Notes: generated from the sequence alone by a model not told the origin. A stretch of 62,129 nucleotides of DNA from Deltaproteobacteria bacterium (GCA_009692615.1 SHYW01000014.1:1-62129); one strand, 5' to 3'. Shown: positions 44,157 through 53,798, numbered from the stretch's first letter. A program made the numbers and translations.

Positions 44157-45052
44157 AGCTGATAGGTCCGTGCCAGGGTGAGAAAGATCTCGCGCAACGA
44201 CATTGGACTGGCGTCGATTCGTTCGCAGCCGGCGATGCGGCTGCGTAGTTCTTGTTCCGTGCCGCCGTCGCGATACTGGCTCGCCACCAGGCTCAAACGA
44301 TGGCCGGCCCGTTCCACTAGCAGCCAGCTCTCGGGGACTTGGCCGAGATCGGTAACATCCGACGCTAGCACTGCGTCGATCTTGCGGAAGCGCGCTTGAA
44401 GCGCGGCCACCGGCTCGCAGAGTTGCAGCTCGCCCTCCTTCATGATTCCGACCCAATCGGCCAATCGTTCCACTTCATCGATGTCGTGAGACGATACGAA
44501 CACCGTCCACTTTTCCTGCTCGGACAGTTCGAGGACGCCGCGGACAAACTCGTCGCGGACTAAAACATCGAGGCCGCTGAAGGGCTCGTCGAGAACCAAC
44601 AAGCGCGGGCGATAAACCAGCGACGAAAGCAGAGTCGCTTTCATCTTCATGCCACGCGACAGGCTTTTCAGCGGACGATCGAGCGGCAATTGATATTGCT
44701 TGAGCAAACGTTGGCAAAACCCATCGTCCCAAGTCGGGTAAAACGGTTTGCAATAGTTGAGCAGCCGACCGACGGTCATCCATTCGGGAATTTCCTGGTT
44801 CTCCGACACATAACCAATCTGAGCAAAATCTTTAGCGCCGAGCTCGGTCGACTTGACGCCCAACACCGAAGCCTCACCCTGGCTCGGCCGGATGATGTTC
44901 ATGACCATCTTGATGGTGGTCGTCTTGCCAGATCCGTTGGGACCGAAAAACGCGAAGACCGACCCTTCGGGCACCGCGAGGTCGAGACTTTTTACCGCGG
45001 CGTTCGCGCCGAACGATTTTCCTAATCCGGAAGATTCGATGGCGTTAGTCAA
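44153..45052 (-). CDS. ABC transporter ATP-binding protein
   Basis: 299 residues. Walker A GPNGSGKTT at 37-45, the Q-loop in IGYVSENQEIPEW, a signature of the form SLSRGMKMKATL, Walker B LLVLDEPFSGLD and a switch histidine in FVSSHDIDEVERLADW. The closest layout is the YtrB/CcmA-like exporter ATPases controlled by YtrA-type GntR repressors. It overlaps the regulator gene by 4 bp and the permease gene by 4 bp, so the three form one tightly coupled operon. Confidence 0.93.
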   Translation of the reverse strand: MTNAIESSGLGKSFGANAAVKSLDLAVPEGSVFAFFGPNGSGKTTTIKMVMNIIRPSQGEASVLGVKSTELGAKDFAQIGYVSENQEIPEWMTVGRLLNYCKPFYPTWDDGFCQRLLKQYQLPLDRPLKSLSRGMKMKATLLSSLVYRPRLLVLDEPFSGLDVLVRDEFVRGVLELSEQEKWTVFVSSHDIDEVERLADWVGIMKEGELQLCEPVAALQARFRKIDAVLASDVTDLGQVPESWLLVERAGHRLSLVASQYRDGGTEQELRSRIAGCERIDASPMSLREIFLTLARTYQL

Positions 45053-45438
45053 TTCTCCTCCCGCACCGATCGGCGCCAGATCTTTTCTACCGCCGGCAAC
45101 AAATCCTCTAACTCTAATGAAATCAAACGAGCGTCGACCACCAGCCGTTCAATTTCTGGCTCGATCAATTCTTGCTTCTGTTGCGCTGTCGCTGGTTTGG
45201 TTGCTTCCACCGTCGTGCCGACACCCGGCTGAACCGTCAGCAGACCCTCTTCTATTAAAGTGCTGACAATCTTATGCGCGACATTAGGACTGATGCGCAG
45301 CTCTTGGCTGAGCAGCCGAACCGAAGGGAATCGATCGCCGGGCTTGAGTTGACCGCTAATCAACGCCCGCTTCACGGCCGATAGCACTTGGTCATATACG
45401 GCTGCGCCAGTTTTGAGTTGAATCGCGAAGGGCAGCAT
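45049..45438 (-). CDS. GntR-family (YtrA-type) repressor
   Basis: 129 residues from ATG 45438. A winged-helix domain (about 10-75: VYDQVLSAVKRALISGQLKP, then RFPSVRLLSQELRISPNVAH and LIEEGLLTVQPGVGT) is followed by a short helical tail, the YtrA size. The start is preferred over 45462 because the promoter -10 box lies at 45448-45453, which would put 45462 upstream of transcription. It probably represses its own ABC operon and responds to an envelope-acting compound. Confidence 0.88.
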   Translation of the reverse strand: MLPFAIQLKTGAAVYDQVLSAVKRALISGQLKPGDRFPSVRLLSQELRISPNVAHKIVSTLIEEGLLTVQPGVGTTVEATKPATAQQKQELIEPEIERLVVDARLISLELEDLLPAVEKIWRRSVREEN

Positions 45439-45441
45439 GGC

Positions 45442-45477
45442 GTCCTGATTGTAGTAGGACAAGCTATCGTCTGTCTA
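45442..45477 (-). promoter_or_regulatory. promoter and operator of the GntR-ABC operon
   Basis: On minus, TAGACA (45472-45477), an 18-bp spacer and TACAAT (45448-45453). GTCCT...AGGAC (45442-45460) is an inverted repeat spanning the -10 box, a likely binding site of the GntR protein. Transcription would start about three bases before the ATG, so the regulator is leaderless or nearly so. Confidence 0.6.
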
Positions 45478-45519
45478 TGGCGCGATCGGCGACGCTATTG
45501 CTAATAGTTTTTTGCAGGA

Positions 45520-45737
45520 CTAATGCACCGTCGGCTCGTCGTCGTCGCTCTTACCGCCGGGGACAATTTGGAAACGTTTCTTCAATCGGTTGAGACGGCG
45601 GCGGTCGAGGTAGTTTTTGAAGTTCACCCAGGGACTGCCGGTGCGCAGGTAGAGATAGCCGAAGACCATACCGCCAAGATGGGCGAGGTGGGCGATGCCG
45701 CTTTGGCCGGAGCCGATCGAATTGTCGAAAGCGATGG
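45520..45737 (-). pseudogene. duplicate of the rhomboid gene 3' end (218 bp)
   Basis: Aligns with 47104-47321, the last 72 codons plus stop of the intact rhomboid gene, without gaps and about 91% identical by eye (about 19 differences). The encoded peptide is almost unchanged (SIGSGQSGIAHLAHLGG and the DDDEPTVH end), again with a stop codon. It has no start or N-terminal part. It lies just downstream of the Fic gene, so the Fic gene is bracketed by two copies of the same gene end. Confidence 0.9.
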
Positions 45738-45762
45738 ACAGAAAGGGATCTTTTCTTTCTCG

Positions 45763-46899
45763 CTACCGACCCTCCGGTATTTTTGTCTCCTTATTTTCGC
45801 CCTCAACGATCGCCGCATATCTGTCACTGAGTTTGTAGCTCCGCGATTTTTTCGCCGGATTGGTCATTTCTATAAAACCCCTCTCCACCCAACGTTGGCA
45901 GAGAAGTGACGCCGTGCGCGGTTTGTAGCCGAACAATTCGGCGATATCGCGGGCGGTTATTCCGCTACTTTTTTCAAATAAGCTCAGCGCCTTGCGTTGG
46001 CGCGCATCCAAATCGCGCAGGGCTCTCGTTTGATCTTTGCCGCCTCGCCGGGCTTCACGCACAGCCTGGTCGCGCACTTTCTCAAAAGCGTCGGCCACGC
46101 CGTCGATAAAGTACGCCACCCATTTTGTGATGTCGCCCTCAGCCCGACCCAAATAGTAGTTGTGCGATGTGCCGACAGTCAGGGCTTCATAATAGGCCTT
46201 GAGATCGCGGGCGTAATATTCCTCGAGCGCATACAATCCTTTCAGGCCGTAGCCGCCGCGGTGGAGAATGAGCGTCGTAAGCAGGCGCGCGCTTCGCCCA
46301 TTGCCATCGTAGTAAGGATGAATTGTCGCGTATTGATAATGCGCGATCCCGGCTGTGATCGGCACGGGCAGGTCGTCCTTCTGGTTGATCCATGCGACCA
46401 ACTGCGCCATCAGTTCCGGCACATCCTTGGCCTCCGGCGGCATGTAAACGATAGCGCCAGAGCGGCTGTCCCGAATGAAATTCTGGCCGTTGCGATACGA
46501 CGTCGGCTTCACACGCGTTTTGCCGCCCGCCATGACCAGCGCATGCAGTTTCTGGATTATCGATTCCGATATCTTATCGCGCCGTTCGGCTATCCGCTCC
46601 GCTACATCCAACGCGGCGTAGTAGCCTTTGACTTCGGCCTGATCGCGCTCGCGGCCGGCGAAGCCTTGATCTGCTTCGATCACTTTAACGACCTGCTCTT
46701 GCGTCAGCCGGTTGCCTTCGATCATGGTCGAATAATGCGTTGAAAAAAGTCGCGCCGTCTCGCGCAAACTGGCTAGCACGCGAGGATTGATCGGCAGGGT
46801 TTCGATGGCCTGGCGAACCGCTTCAATCCGCATGAGACCGTTGGCAACAGCTGGCGTAATAGCAAATCCTGGATGGAAACCGTCTTGTTTCTTCACCAT
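45763..46899 (-). CDS. Fic-family protein with C-terminal winged helix
   Basis: 378 residues. The Fic active loop HPYYDGNGR is at 194-202 and matches HxFx(D/E)GNGR with Tyr in place of Phe. The inhibitory helix S57-TMI-E61-G62 lies N-terminal, a class II Fic arrangement. The enzyme probably transfers AMP from ATP to a target hydroxyl. SSGITARDIAELFGYKPRTA and the following residues (about 310-355) form a winged HTH, so it may also bind DNA, perhaps the 11-bp repeats before its start. It is inserted between two rhomboid 3' ends. Confidence 0.93.
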   Translation of the reverse strand: MVKKQDGFHPGFAITPAVANGLMRIEAVRQAIETLPINPRVLASLRETARLFSTHYSTMIEGNRLTQEQVVKVIEADQGFAGRERDQAEVKGYYAALDVAERIAERRDKISESIIQKLHALVMAGGKTRVKPTSYRNGQNFIRDSRSGAIVYMPPEAKDVPELMAQLVAWINQKDDLPVPITAGIAHYQYATIHPYYDGNGRSARLLTTLILHRGGYGLKGLYALEEYYARDLKAYYEALTVGTSHNYYLGRAEGDITKWVAYFIDGVADAFEKVRDQAVREARRGGKDQTRALRDLDARQRKALSLFEKSSGITARDIAELFGYKPRTASLLCQRWVERGFIEMTNPAKKSRSYKLSDRYAAIVEGENKETKIPEGR

Positions 46900-46929
46900 G
46901 GCAGGTACGGATGAAAATATGTTGCGGAG

Positions 46930-46962
46930 ATAATGCCGTTATTATGCCGATAATGTGCCGTT
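46930..46962 (-). promoter_or_regulatory. three tandem 11-bp repeats upstream of the Fic gene
   Basis: ATAATGCCGTT (46930-46940), ATTATGCCGAT (46941-46951) and AATGTGCCGTT (46952-46962) run head to tail 31 bp before the Fic ATG. One-turn spacing suggests a row of sites on one face of the helix. The winged-helix end of the Fic protein is the nearest candidate binder. The rest of 46963-47103 shows nothing recognisable. Confidence 0.55.
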
Positions 46963-47103
46963 AAATCTAGCTACAGTTCTTCCCTGAGGCACTCGACTCA
47001 ATAGGAACACGCTGCGCCACCCCCCGCGAGCAGATTCCGGCCAATCGAGGCCTTGATCGTTCGACTATTTGAGCGAAGATCCTATCGAATCAGAATCAAG
47101 AAT

Positions 47104-47829
47104 TTAATGCACCGTCGGTTCATCGTCGTCGCCCTTGCCGCCGGGGAGAATCTGGAAGCGTTTCTTCAAGCGACTCAGACGGCGGCGGTCGAGGTAGTTT
47201 TTGAAGTTCACCCAGGGATTGCCAGTGCGCAGGTAGAGGTAGCCGAACACCATGCCGCCGAGATGGGCGAGGTGGGCGATGCCGCTTTGGCCGGAGCCGA
47301 TCGAATTGTAGAAAGCGAGGGCGCCGATGATCCAGACGAAATATTTCATCTTGATCGGAAAGAGAAAGTAAAAATAAACGATGCGATTGGGATAGATCAG
47401 ACCGTAGGCGAGCAGAATGCCGTAGACACCGGCGGAGGCGCCGATGCTGGGGATCATTTGATTGGGCAAAAAGACCGTGTTGAGAAAGCCACCGCCGATG
47501 GCGGAGATGAAATAGTAACGGAGAAAAAAGCTCGGACCCCAGCGCCGTTCCAGATCGGCGCCGAACATCCACACCGCGAGCATGTTGAACAACCAGTGCA
47601 TCACGCTGCCGTGGAGAAACTGGTAAGTGAACAGCTGCCAGAGATAAAGGTTCTGTAAAACCAGCGGCGGCACCAACCCCAGGTAAAACGTCAGCTGGGA
47701 TTCTAAATGGTTGCCGATCAGCGAGGCGAGAGTTTGAATCGCGAACACGCCGACATTGACGATCAACAATAACTTGACTGCCGGAGTGACGCTGCCGCCA
47801 AAATTAAATTGTCGAGTTTGATACTGCAC
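47104..47829 (-). CDS. rhomboid-family intramembrane serine protease
   Basis: 241 residues with six membrane spans. The catalytic serine is S132 in GASAG and the histidine H189 in HLAHLGG. H78 and N82 (HWLFN) supply the oxyanion side, and R95-R96-W97 the conserved L1 loop region. It cleaves membrane-spanning segments; natural substrates are unknown. The C-terminal tail (RRRLSRLKKRFQILPGGKGD) is basic. The gene is intact, and its last 218 bp are repeated at 45520-45737 beyond the Fic gene. Confidence 0.95.
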   Translation of the reverse strand: MQYQTRQFNFGGSVTPAVKLLLIVNVGVFAIQTLASLIGNHLESQLTFYLGLVPPLVLQNLYLWQLFTYQFLHGSVMHWLFNMLAVWMFGADLERRWGPSFFLRYYFISAIGGGFLNTVFLPNQMIPSIGASAGVYGILLAYGLIYPNRIVYFYFLFPIKMKYFVWIIGALAFYNSIGSGQSGIAHLAHLGGMVFGYLYLRTGNPWVNFKNYLDRRRLSRLKKRFQILPGGKGDDDEPTVH

Positions 47830-47883
47830 GTTCGTCGAGTCTAACGGTTATACAATTTTGATGAAAGCGCGATGGTAATTTTT

Positions 47884-47909
47884 CTTTGCGTACTTTGCGT
47901 TCTTTGCGG
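47884..47909. repeat. CTTTGCGTT repeat, three units
   Basis: CTTTGCGTA, CTTTGCGTT and CTTTGCGG follow one another in the rhomboid-livF gap, matching the two-unit copy at 19214-19230. Probably the same dispersed repeat family. Confidence 0.45.
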
Positions 47910-47931
47910 TTAATAATTCTTATTCCGAATC

Positions 47932-48633
47932 TCACCCACCAAGATAAGCCTGGCGCACCAGATCGTTGCCCGCCAACTCCGCGGACGTGCCGGCGAGAAT
48001 CACCGCGCCGGTCTCTAAGACGTAACCACGATGCGAAATCGCCAGCGCCATGGCCGCATTCTGTTCGACCAGCAGCACGGTCACACCGGCTTTGTTGATC
48101 GCTTGAATGTTCTCAAGAATTTGCTCGACGATCTTCGGCGCTAGTCCCATAGACGGCTCGTCGAGCAAGAGTAATTTCGGCTTCGCCATCAGCGCCCGGC
48201 CAATGGCGAGCATTTGCTGCTCGCCGCCCGACAGCGTGCCGGCGTATTGTTTTTGCCGCTCGCGCAAGCGCGGAAACATTGCGAAGACGAAATCCAATTC
48301 AGCGCTCAGTTCATGGCGCGCCCGCGTGTAAGCGCCGATGTGCAAATTTTCCAATACCGTGAAGCGTGGAAAAACTTTTCGCCCCTCGGGCACATGGGCG
48401 ACGCCGCGCCGGACTATCTCGTGGGCTTCGACGTTTTCCAGTGGCGCGCCGTCGAGCTGCACCGAGCCGGTTCTCGGCCGCAACAATCCCGACAAGGTTT
48501 TCAGGGTGGTGGTTTTGCCCGCGCCGTTGCCGCCCAGCAAAGTCACCAGCTCGCCCTTCTCAACGGCGAAAGACACGCCCTTCAAAGCGTGAATCGCGTC
48601 ATAGTAAACATGAATGTCATTAACGCTTAGCAT
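47932..48633 (-). CDS. livF: branched-chain amino-acid ABC transporter ATP-binding protein LivF
   Basis: 233 residues, the LivF length. Walker A GGNGAGKTT at about 34-42, Q-loop VAHVPEGRKVFPRFTVLENL (the PEGR form is typical of LivF), signature LSGGEQQMLAIGRAL, Walker B LLLLDEPSMGLAP, and VTVLLVEQNAAMALAISHRGYV (in part) in the switch region. It energises a Liv-type importer with LivG. Its start overlaps the livG end by 14 bp. It is the last gene of the operon. Confidence 0.95.
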   Translation of the reverse strand: MLSVNDIHVYYDAIHALKGVSFAVEKGELVTLLGGNGAGKTTTLKTLSGLLRPRTGSVQLDGAPLENVEAHEIVRRGVAHVPEGRKVFPRFTVLENLHIGAYTRARHELSAELDFVFAMFPRLRERQKQYAGTLSGGEQQMLAIGRALMAKPKLLLLDEPSMGLAPKIVEQILENIQAINKAGVTVLLVEQNAAMALAISHRGYVLETGAVILAGTSAELAGNDLVRQAYLGG

Positions 48634-49405
48634 TATCGGCCCAAGCCCCGTGGCCTAGATAGGCTTCGATGACGCGCGCGTCGCGGCGCACTTGATCGGG
48701 ATCGCCCTCGGCGATCTTCTCGCCGTAGTCGAGCACGTGGACGCGGTCGGAGATACCCATGACCACGCGCATGTTGTGTTCGATCAAGAGAATCGCTTTG
48801 ACATGGCTGCCCATCAATTGTTTGAATAGCGCCATCAGCGCTTGGGCTTCGCTGCTGTTCATACCGGCGGTCGGCTCATCGAGCAATAATAATTGCGGCT
48901 CCGCCGCCAGCGCTCTGGCGATCTCCAAGCGGCGTTGCTCGCCGTAGGAAAGCTGCTGTGCCCATTCATACTCGCGCCCGCTCAAACCAACCAGCTCGAT
49001 CAACGCCTGGGCTTTGCGCGCCGCATCTTTTTCGCCCAGGTGAAATTTTTTCGCGCCGAGAAATATTTCTCCCAGGCTGATGTGCAGACGCGAATGCATG
49101 CCCACCAGCACATTGTCGAGCACAGTCATTTGCCGGAACAGGCGAATATTTTGAAACGTCCGGCTGATGCCCGCGCCGGTGATGCGATCGGGCTTCATGC
49201 CGATCAGCGAGCGCTCTTGAAAGCGAATCTCCCCTTCGTCCGGCCGATAGAGTCCGGTTAAAGTATTGAACAGCGTAGTCTTGCCGGCGCCGTTGGGACC
49301 GATGAGCGACGCGATCATGCCATCTTCGACTGCCATATTGACCCGCGCCAACGCCTGCAGGCCGCCGAAGCGTTTTGAGATATCGCGTAGTTCGAGCAAA
49401 GCCAT
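48620..49405 (-). CDS. livG: branched-chain amino-acid ABC transporter ATP-binding protein LivG
   Basis: 261 residues. Walker A GPNGAGKTT, the LivG-type Q-loop GISRTFQNIRLFRQMTVLDN, signature SYGEQRRLEIARAL, Walker B LLLLDEPTAGMN, and ILLIEHNMRVVMGISDRVHVLDYG with the switch histidine. LivG is longer than LivF because of the insertion after the Q-loop (HSRLHISLGEIFLGAKKFHLG). It lies 281 bp after livM with a repeat-filled gap, and overlaps livF by 14 bp. Confidence 0.95.
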   Translation of the reverse strand: MALLELRDISKRFGGLQALARVNMAVEDGMIASLIGPNGAGKTTLFNTLTGLYRPDEGEIRFQERSLIGMKPDRITGAGISRTFQNIRLFRQMTVLDNVLVGMHSRLHISLGEIFLGAKKFHLGEKDAARKAQALIELVGLSGREYEWAQQLSYGEQRRLEIARALAAEPQLLLLDEPTAGMNSSEAQALMALFKQLMGSHVKAILLIEHNMRVVMGISDRVHVLDYGEKIAEGDPDQVRRDARVIEAYLGHGAWADNAKR

Positions 49406-49470
49406 AGTTAACTTCTACTTCGCGGTTCCCGAACACAACGACTCGGGAAAAGTTTTTCGCGCCAAGCATG

Positions 49471-49490
49471 TCCTGAGCCAAGTCGAAGGG
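49471..49490. repeat. widespread TGAGC...GTCGAAGGG intergenic repeat
   Basis: TCCTGAGCCAAGTCGAAGGG is a variant of the very common dispersed intergenic repeat of the form CCTGAGC-N-N-GTCGAAGGG found in many proteobacterial and uncultured genomes. It marks the start of the repeat-rich livM-livG gap. Confidence 0.5.
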
Positions 49491-49500
49491 ACGCCACTGA

Positions 49501-49682
49501 AACTAAATCCGAAATCCGAAGCACGAAAGCGGCCCCGCGGACCGAAACAAACCGCAACCAAATAAACCCAAAAACGGAGAAAATCCAAAACGCCGAATCC
49601 GATTTGAAGTTGTTTGGAATTTTGTGTTTTTTTGAACATTCGAAATTGTTTCGGATTTCGAGTTTCGTGCTTCGAATTTACT
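49501..49682. repeat. AT-rich inverted repeat between livM and livG
   Basis: The left part (49504-49530; AAATCCGAAATCCGAAGCAC) and right part (about 49647-49679; TTTCGGATTTCGAGTTTCGTG) are imperfect reverse complements around a purine-rich centre. Base composition differs from the flanking liv genes. This is a well-known kind of dispersed repeat in environmental genomes. Although inside an operon, the gap codes for nothing I can support. Confidence 0.6.
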
Positions 49683-49686
49683 TTGG

Positions 49687-50930
49687 CTATTTCCCCTGCT
49701 CCTGTTTCGGAGGCAGGATTCCTTGCGGGCGAAAGATCATCATGAGAATTAGAATCAAACCGAACACCATACGCTCGTATTTGGCCGGCTCGAACTGCGC
49801 CGGCAGATTGGCGAGCGATAAGTCGCCCAAGAACGGCAGCGACAGCACGGCGCCCGATTGGCGCAGGCTGTTCAGCCAAATCGACAAGCCTTTGAGTAGC
49901 TGTAGATTGAGAATCGTCACGCCAGTGGCGCCGAGGATCGCGCCGGGCACCGAGCCCATGCCGCCGACGATGACCATGGCGAGCACGCCGATCGATTCCA
50001 TGAAAGTAAAACTCTCGGGATTGATAAACACCTGCTTGGCGGCGAACAAGACGCCGACTGCGCAGGCGAAGGACGCACCGACCGCGAAGCCCAACAGTTT
50101 CATGCGCACCACCGGCACGCCCATGGCGTTGGCGGCGATTTCGTCTTCGCGGATCGCTTTCCACGCCCGGCCGATGTGCGAATTTTCCAAGCGCCGGGTG
50201 ACGACAATGATGACAAAGACCAGCAAGAGCACGAGAAAATAAAAATACAACGGATAGAGCTTGGCGTCGGCAATTTCTAAGCCGAAGTATTCCAATAGCG
50301 GCTTGAAAAACAGCGGCGGCTTGGCGATCGGCGCGATGCCGCGCGGGCCGTTGGTGAGATTTATCGGCTTGTCGAGATTGTTGACCAGAGCGCGCACCAC
50401 TTCGGCGAAACCGAGGGTGACGATGGCTAGATAATCGCCGCGCAAACGCAACACCGGCAATCCGAGCAATGCGCCGGTGAGCGCGCCGACGACGATGCTC
50501 AAAATCAGAAAGACGAAAAACCAATTGGGCGACAGCGGAAAAAAACCACCGGCGATGAATTGATTGGCGTGGGGCGAACCGAACACCGCCCAGAGATAGG
50601 CGCCGATGGCGTAAAAGGCGACAAAGCCGAGATTGAGCAAGCCAACGAAGCCGACGACGATGTTGAGGCCCAACGCCAACGCGACGTAGATGCCGATCTG
50701 CACGGCGACTTCCAAATAGTAGGCGTTGACCGTTCCGAGCGCCGGTAAGAGCACGACCAGCACCAAGGCACCGAGGATAATTTTTGATTTGTCACTGGCG
50801 CGCGCGTAGTAGAGCAACAGCAACGACGCTTCGACCAGGAGAAAAGCCAGCACCGACTGCGGAAAAAAATACGCCAGCGTACAGCTCGCGGCGATATAAG
50901 CGCACAAGCCGGCTAGTATCCACGGCGGGC

Positions 50931-50934
<4 letters not shown>
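49687..50934 (-). CDS. livM: branched-chain amino-acid ABC transporter permease LivM
   Basis: 415 residues with about eleven membrane spans. Family marks: YVALALGLNIVVGFVGLLNLG, AFYAIGAYLWAVFGSPH, LPVLRLRGDYLAIVTLGFAEVVR, GRAWKAIREDEIAANAMGVP (the EAA-like ATPase contact) and VIVGGMGSVPGAILGATGV. It forms the membrane channel with LivH. Its start overlaps livH by 4 bp. The N-terminus has about 80 extra residues with two spans, common in LivM. Confidence 0.95.
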
Positions 50935-51899
<965 letters not shown>

Positions 51900-52018
51900 T
51901 TCGATGCTGACCCTACAACGTGCGCCATGCTAACAAATAGTTCGTGCCCTGGCTACAGGAACGGCGTTGGGAAAGCGCCGGCAATGTCGTATAGTTCGAA
52001 GCAACGTAAGGTTTGTCC

Positions 52019-53593
52019 ATGACTGAAGTTGTGTCATCGCCCCCCATCACCGCGCCGTTGCGCCGTCTCAAACTCAAGAAAGCGGGCTGGATCGGCCTCG
52101 GCATCTTGGTTTTTTTGCTCGCCGTACTGCTGGTGATGCCCCACTTCGTCGACTTGGGTTTGTTCAAACGGACTTATCTGCCGTTACTCGAAGAGGCGCT
52201 CAACCACCGCATCGACGTCGGCGAAGTGCACTTGAGTCTGGTCCCGACGCCGGCGATCCGGCTGTCCAATCTGAAAGTCTCCGACAGCGCGGCGGCGGCC
52301 GACAATACTCTGTTCACAGCGCAGCAACTGCGCTTGAAGCTGCGCTTCTGGCCGCTCCTACGCGGCCGCTTCGAGATCACTGAGCTGGTGCTCGTCAAGC
52401 CGGTGTTCAATCTACTCAAACAACCTGACGGCTCGTTCAACTACGCCGATGCCGGCGCTAGAAAAAACCCCACGGAAACTCGCCGCGAGGCGCGAAAAAA
52501 ATCTGACGCGATCAAACCCGCCGCCCGCGCGCCGGTGCCGCTGGCGATTCCCAACCGCGTGCGCGTGCAAGACGGCGAACTCAACGTCATCAGCCGCGGC
52601 AGCGCGCCGCTGCAGATTCGCGGCATCGAACTCTCGCTGCAAGAATTCGCCGGCGCGGCGCCCTTTCCGTTTCGTCTGGCGTTCAACTATCCCGGCGTCA
52701 AAAACATTTTCCTCGATGGCGAGCTCGATTACCAAGAAGACAAAGCGCTCATCGAACTGAAAAACAACCGGCTAAAAATCTCCGAGCTGACCTTCCCGGT
52801 GCAAGGCACCGTGAGCAATCTCGCCACCACGCCGCGGGTCAATCTGACCCTGCGTGGCGACAACGTCGAGGCCAAAGCGATTATGCAAATCCTCGCCAAC
52901 GCCGGCCTGGCGCCGCGCGGCGTCGAAGTCAGCGGCGCCATGGACATCGCCCTGATCCTCGCCGGTCCATCCAACGCCCTCGCCAGCCAATTGCACAGTG
53001 AATTGAAGAACGTCAAGTTTCGCAGCCAACGCGCCGGCAACGGCAGCTTGAGCGGCGATGTGAAGCTCAAATTGCCCTTGGGCGGCGGTGCGCTCGCGCG
53101 CCGCTTACAAGGCAGCGGCAAACTCGCCGCCCGCGACGGCGAACTGACCAACGTCGAACTGATCAAAAAAATCCAGCGCGTCACCGGCATGATCGGATTG
53201 TCGAAGGACGAACAACGCCAAGCGACAACTTTTCAAAAACTCGAAGCCGACTTCACCCTGCACGACGGCATCGCCGATTTCTCCCGGCTCTACTTGATCA
53301 ATCCGCAAATGGAAGTCGACGGCGCCGGCACCATGACGCTCGAACAACCGACGCTGAATCTAGCGCTCAACACCGCCCTCTCGTCCCGCGCCTCCGCGCG
53401 CGCCGGCCGCGCCCGCGCCGCGTCCTTCTTGAAAGACAAGCAAGGAAAAATCGTCGTGCCGCTCAAAGTCACCGGCCCAGCGGACAATCCTTCGGTGAAC
53501 GTCAACAGCGAAAAGCTCGCCGAATCCGCCCTGCCAAAGTCTGTTGAAAAAGGCTTCGGCTCGTTCTTCAAAGGATTGTTCCGCAATCGCTAG
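52019..53593 (+). CDS. AsmA-family envelope protein
   Basis: 524 residues. A single N-terminal anchor (about 24-44, WIGLGILVFLLAVLLVMPHF) is followed by a long beta-rich periplasmic part, with the AsmA start TYLPLLEEALNHRIDVGEVHLSLVPTPAIRL (in part) and the C-terminal LEADFTLHDGIADFSRLYLINPQMEVDGAGTM region (in part). AsmA/TamB-like proteins are thought to move lipids between membranes. ATG 52019 is preferred over TTG 52013, with AAGG upstream. Divergent from livH, 119 bp apart. Confidence 0.9.
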   Translation: MTEVVSSPPITAPLRRLKLKKAGWIGLGILVFLLAVLLVMPHFVDLGLFKRTYLPLLEEALNHRIDVGEVHLSLVPTPAIRLSNLKVSDSAAAADNTLFTAQQLRLKLRFWPLLRGRFEITELVLVKPVFNLLKQPDGSFNYADAGARKNPTETRREARKKSDAIKPAARAPVPLAIPNRVRVQDGELNVISRGSAPLQIRGIELSLQEFAGAAPFPFRLAFNYPGVKNIFLDGELDYQEDKALIELKNNRLKISELTFPVQGTVSNLATTPRVNLTLRGDNVEAKAIMQILANAGLAPRGVEVSGAMDIALILAGPSNALASQLHSELKNVKFRSQRAGNGSLSGDVKLKLPLGGGALARRLQGSGKLAARDGELTNVELIKKIQRVTGMIGLSKDEQRQATTFQKLEADFTLHDGIADFSRLYLINPQMEVDGAGTMTLEQPTLNLALNTALSSRASARAGRARAASFLKDKQGKIVVPLKVTGPADNPSVNVNSEKLAESALPKSVEKGFGSFFKGLFRNR

Positions 53594-53633
53594 TCTCTCA
53601 GGCCAGAATTAAATTCGCAGTGAGTCTCCGAAC

Positions 53634-53669
53634 CTTTCCCCTTTGGAAAAGGGGGACCGAGGGGGATTT
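53634..53669. repeat. CCCCTTTGGAAAAGGGGG dispersed repeat, copy 1
   Basis: A hairpin of CCCCTTT and AAAGGGGG around GGA, followed by a G-rich GAGGGGGATTT tail. An inverted relative lies at 53746-53780. Both are in the 205-bp convergent gap between the AsmA and YihY genes, which holds no gene, and may act as a two-way terminator. Confidence 0.5.
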
Positions 53670-53745
53670 GGTTGAGTGGGCGGGGCTGCTATCGTTGTCG
53701 TGCCGCGGTCGGCCTTTGGAATGACGGAGCCAATTGTGAGTAAGA

Positions 53746-53780
53746 AAATCTCCCCTGGCCCCTCTTTTCCAAAGAGGGGT
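53746..53780. repeat. CCCCTTTGGAAAAGGGGG dispersed repeat, copy 2 (inverted)
   Basis: AAATCTCCCCTGGCCCCTC followed by TTTTCCAAAGAGGGG is the mirror of the element at 53634-53669, so the two together form a longer inverted pair about 75 bp apart, flanking unremarkable sequence. Confidence 0.5.
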
Positions 53781-53798
53781 AAGAGAATAATCGCTGCG

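Noticed and set aside
44157-44456. 100-codon N-terminal extension of the ABC permease
   Set aside because: Lies antiphase within the ATPase gene; the GTG with GTGA overlap at 44156 is the natural start.
49415-50524. Minus-strand frame of 369 codons over livM and the repeat gap
   Set aside because: Shadow of livM plus translated dispersed repeats.
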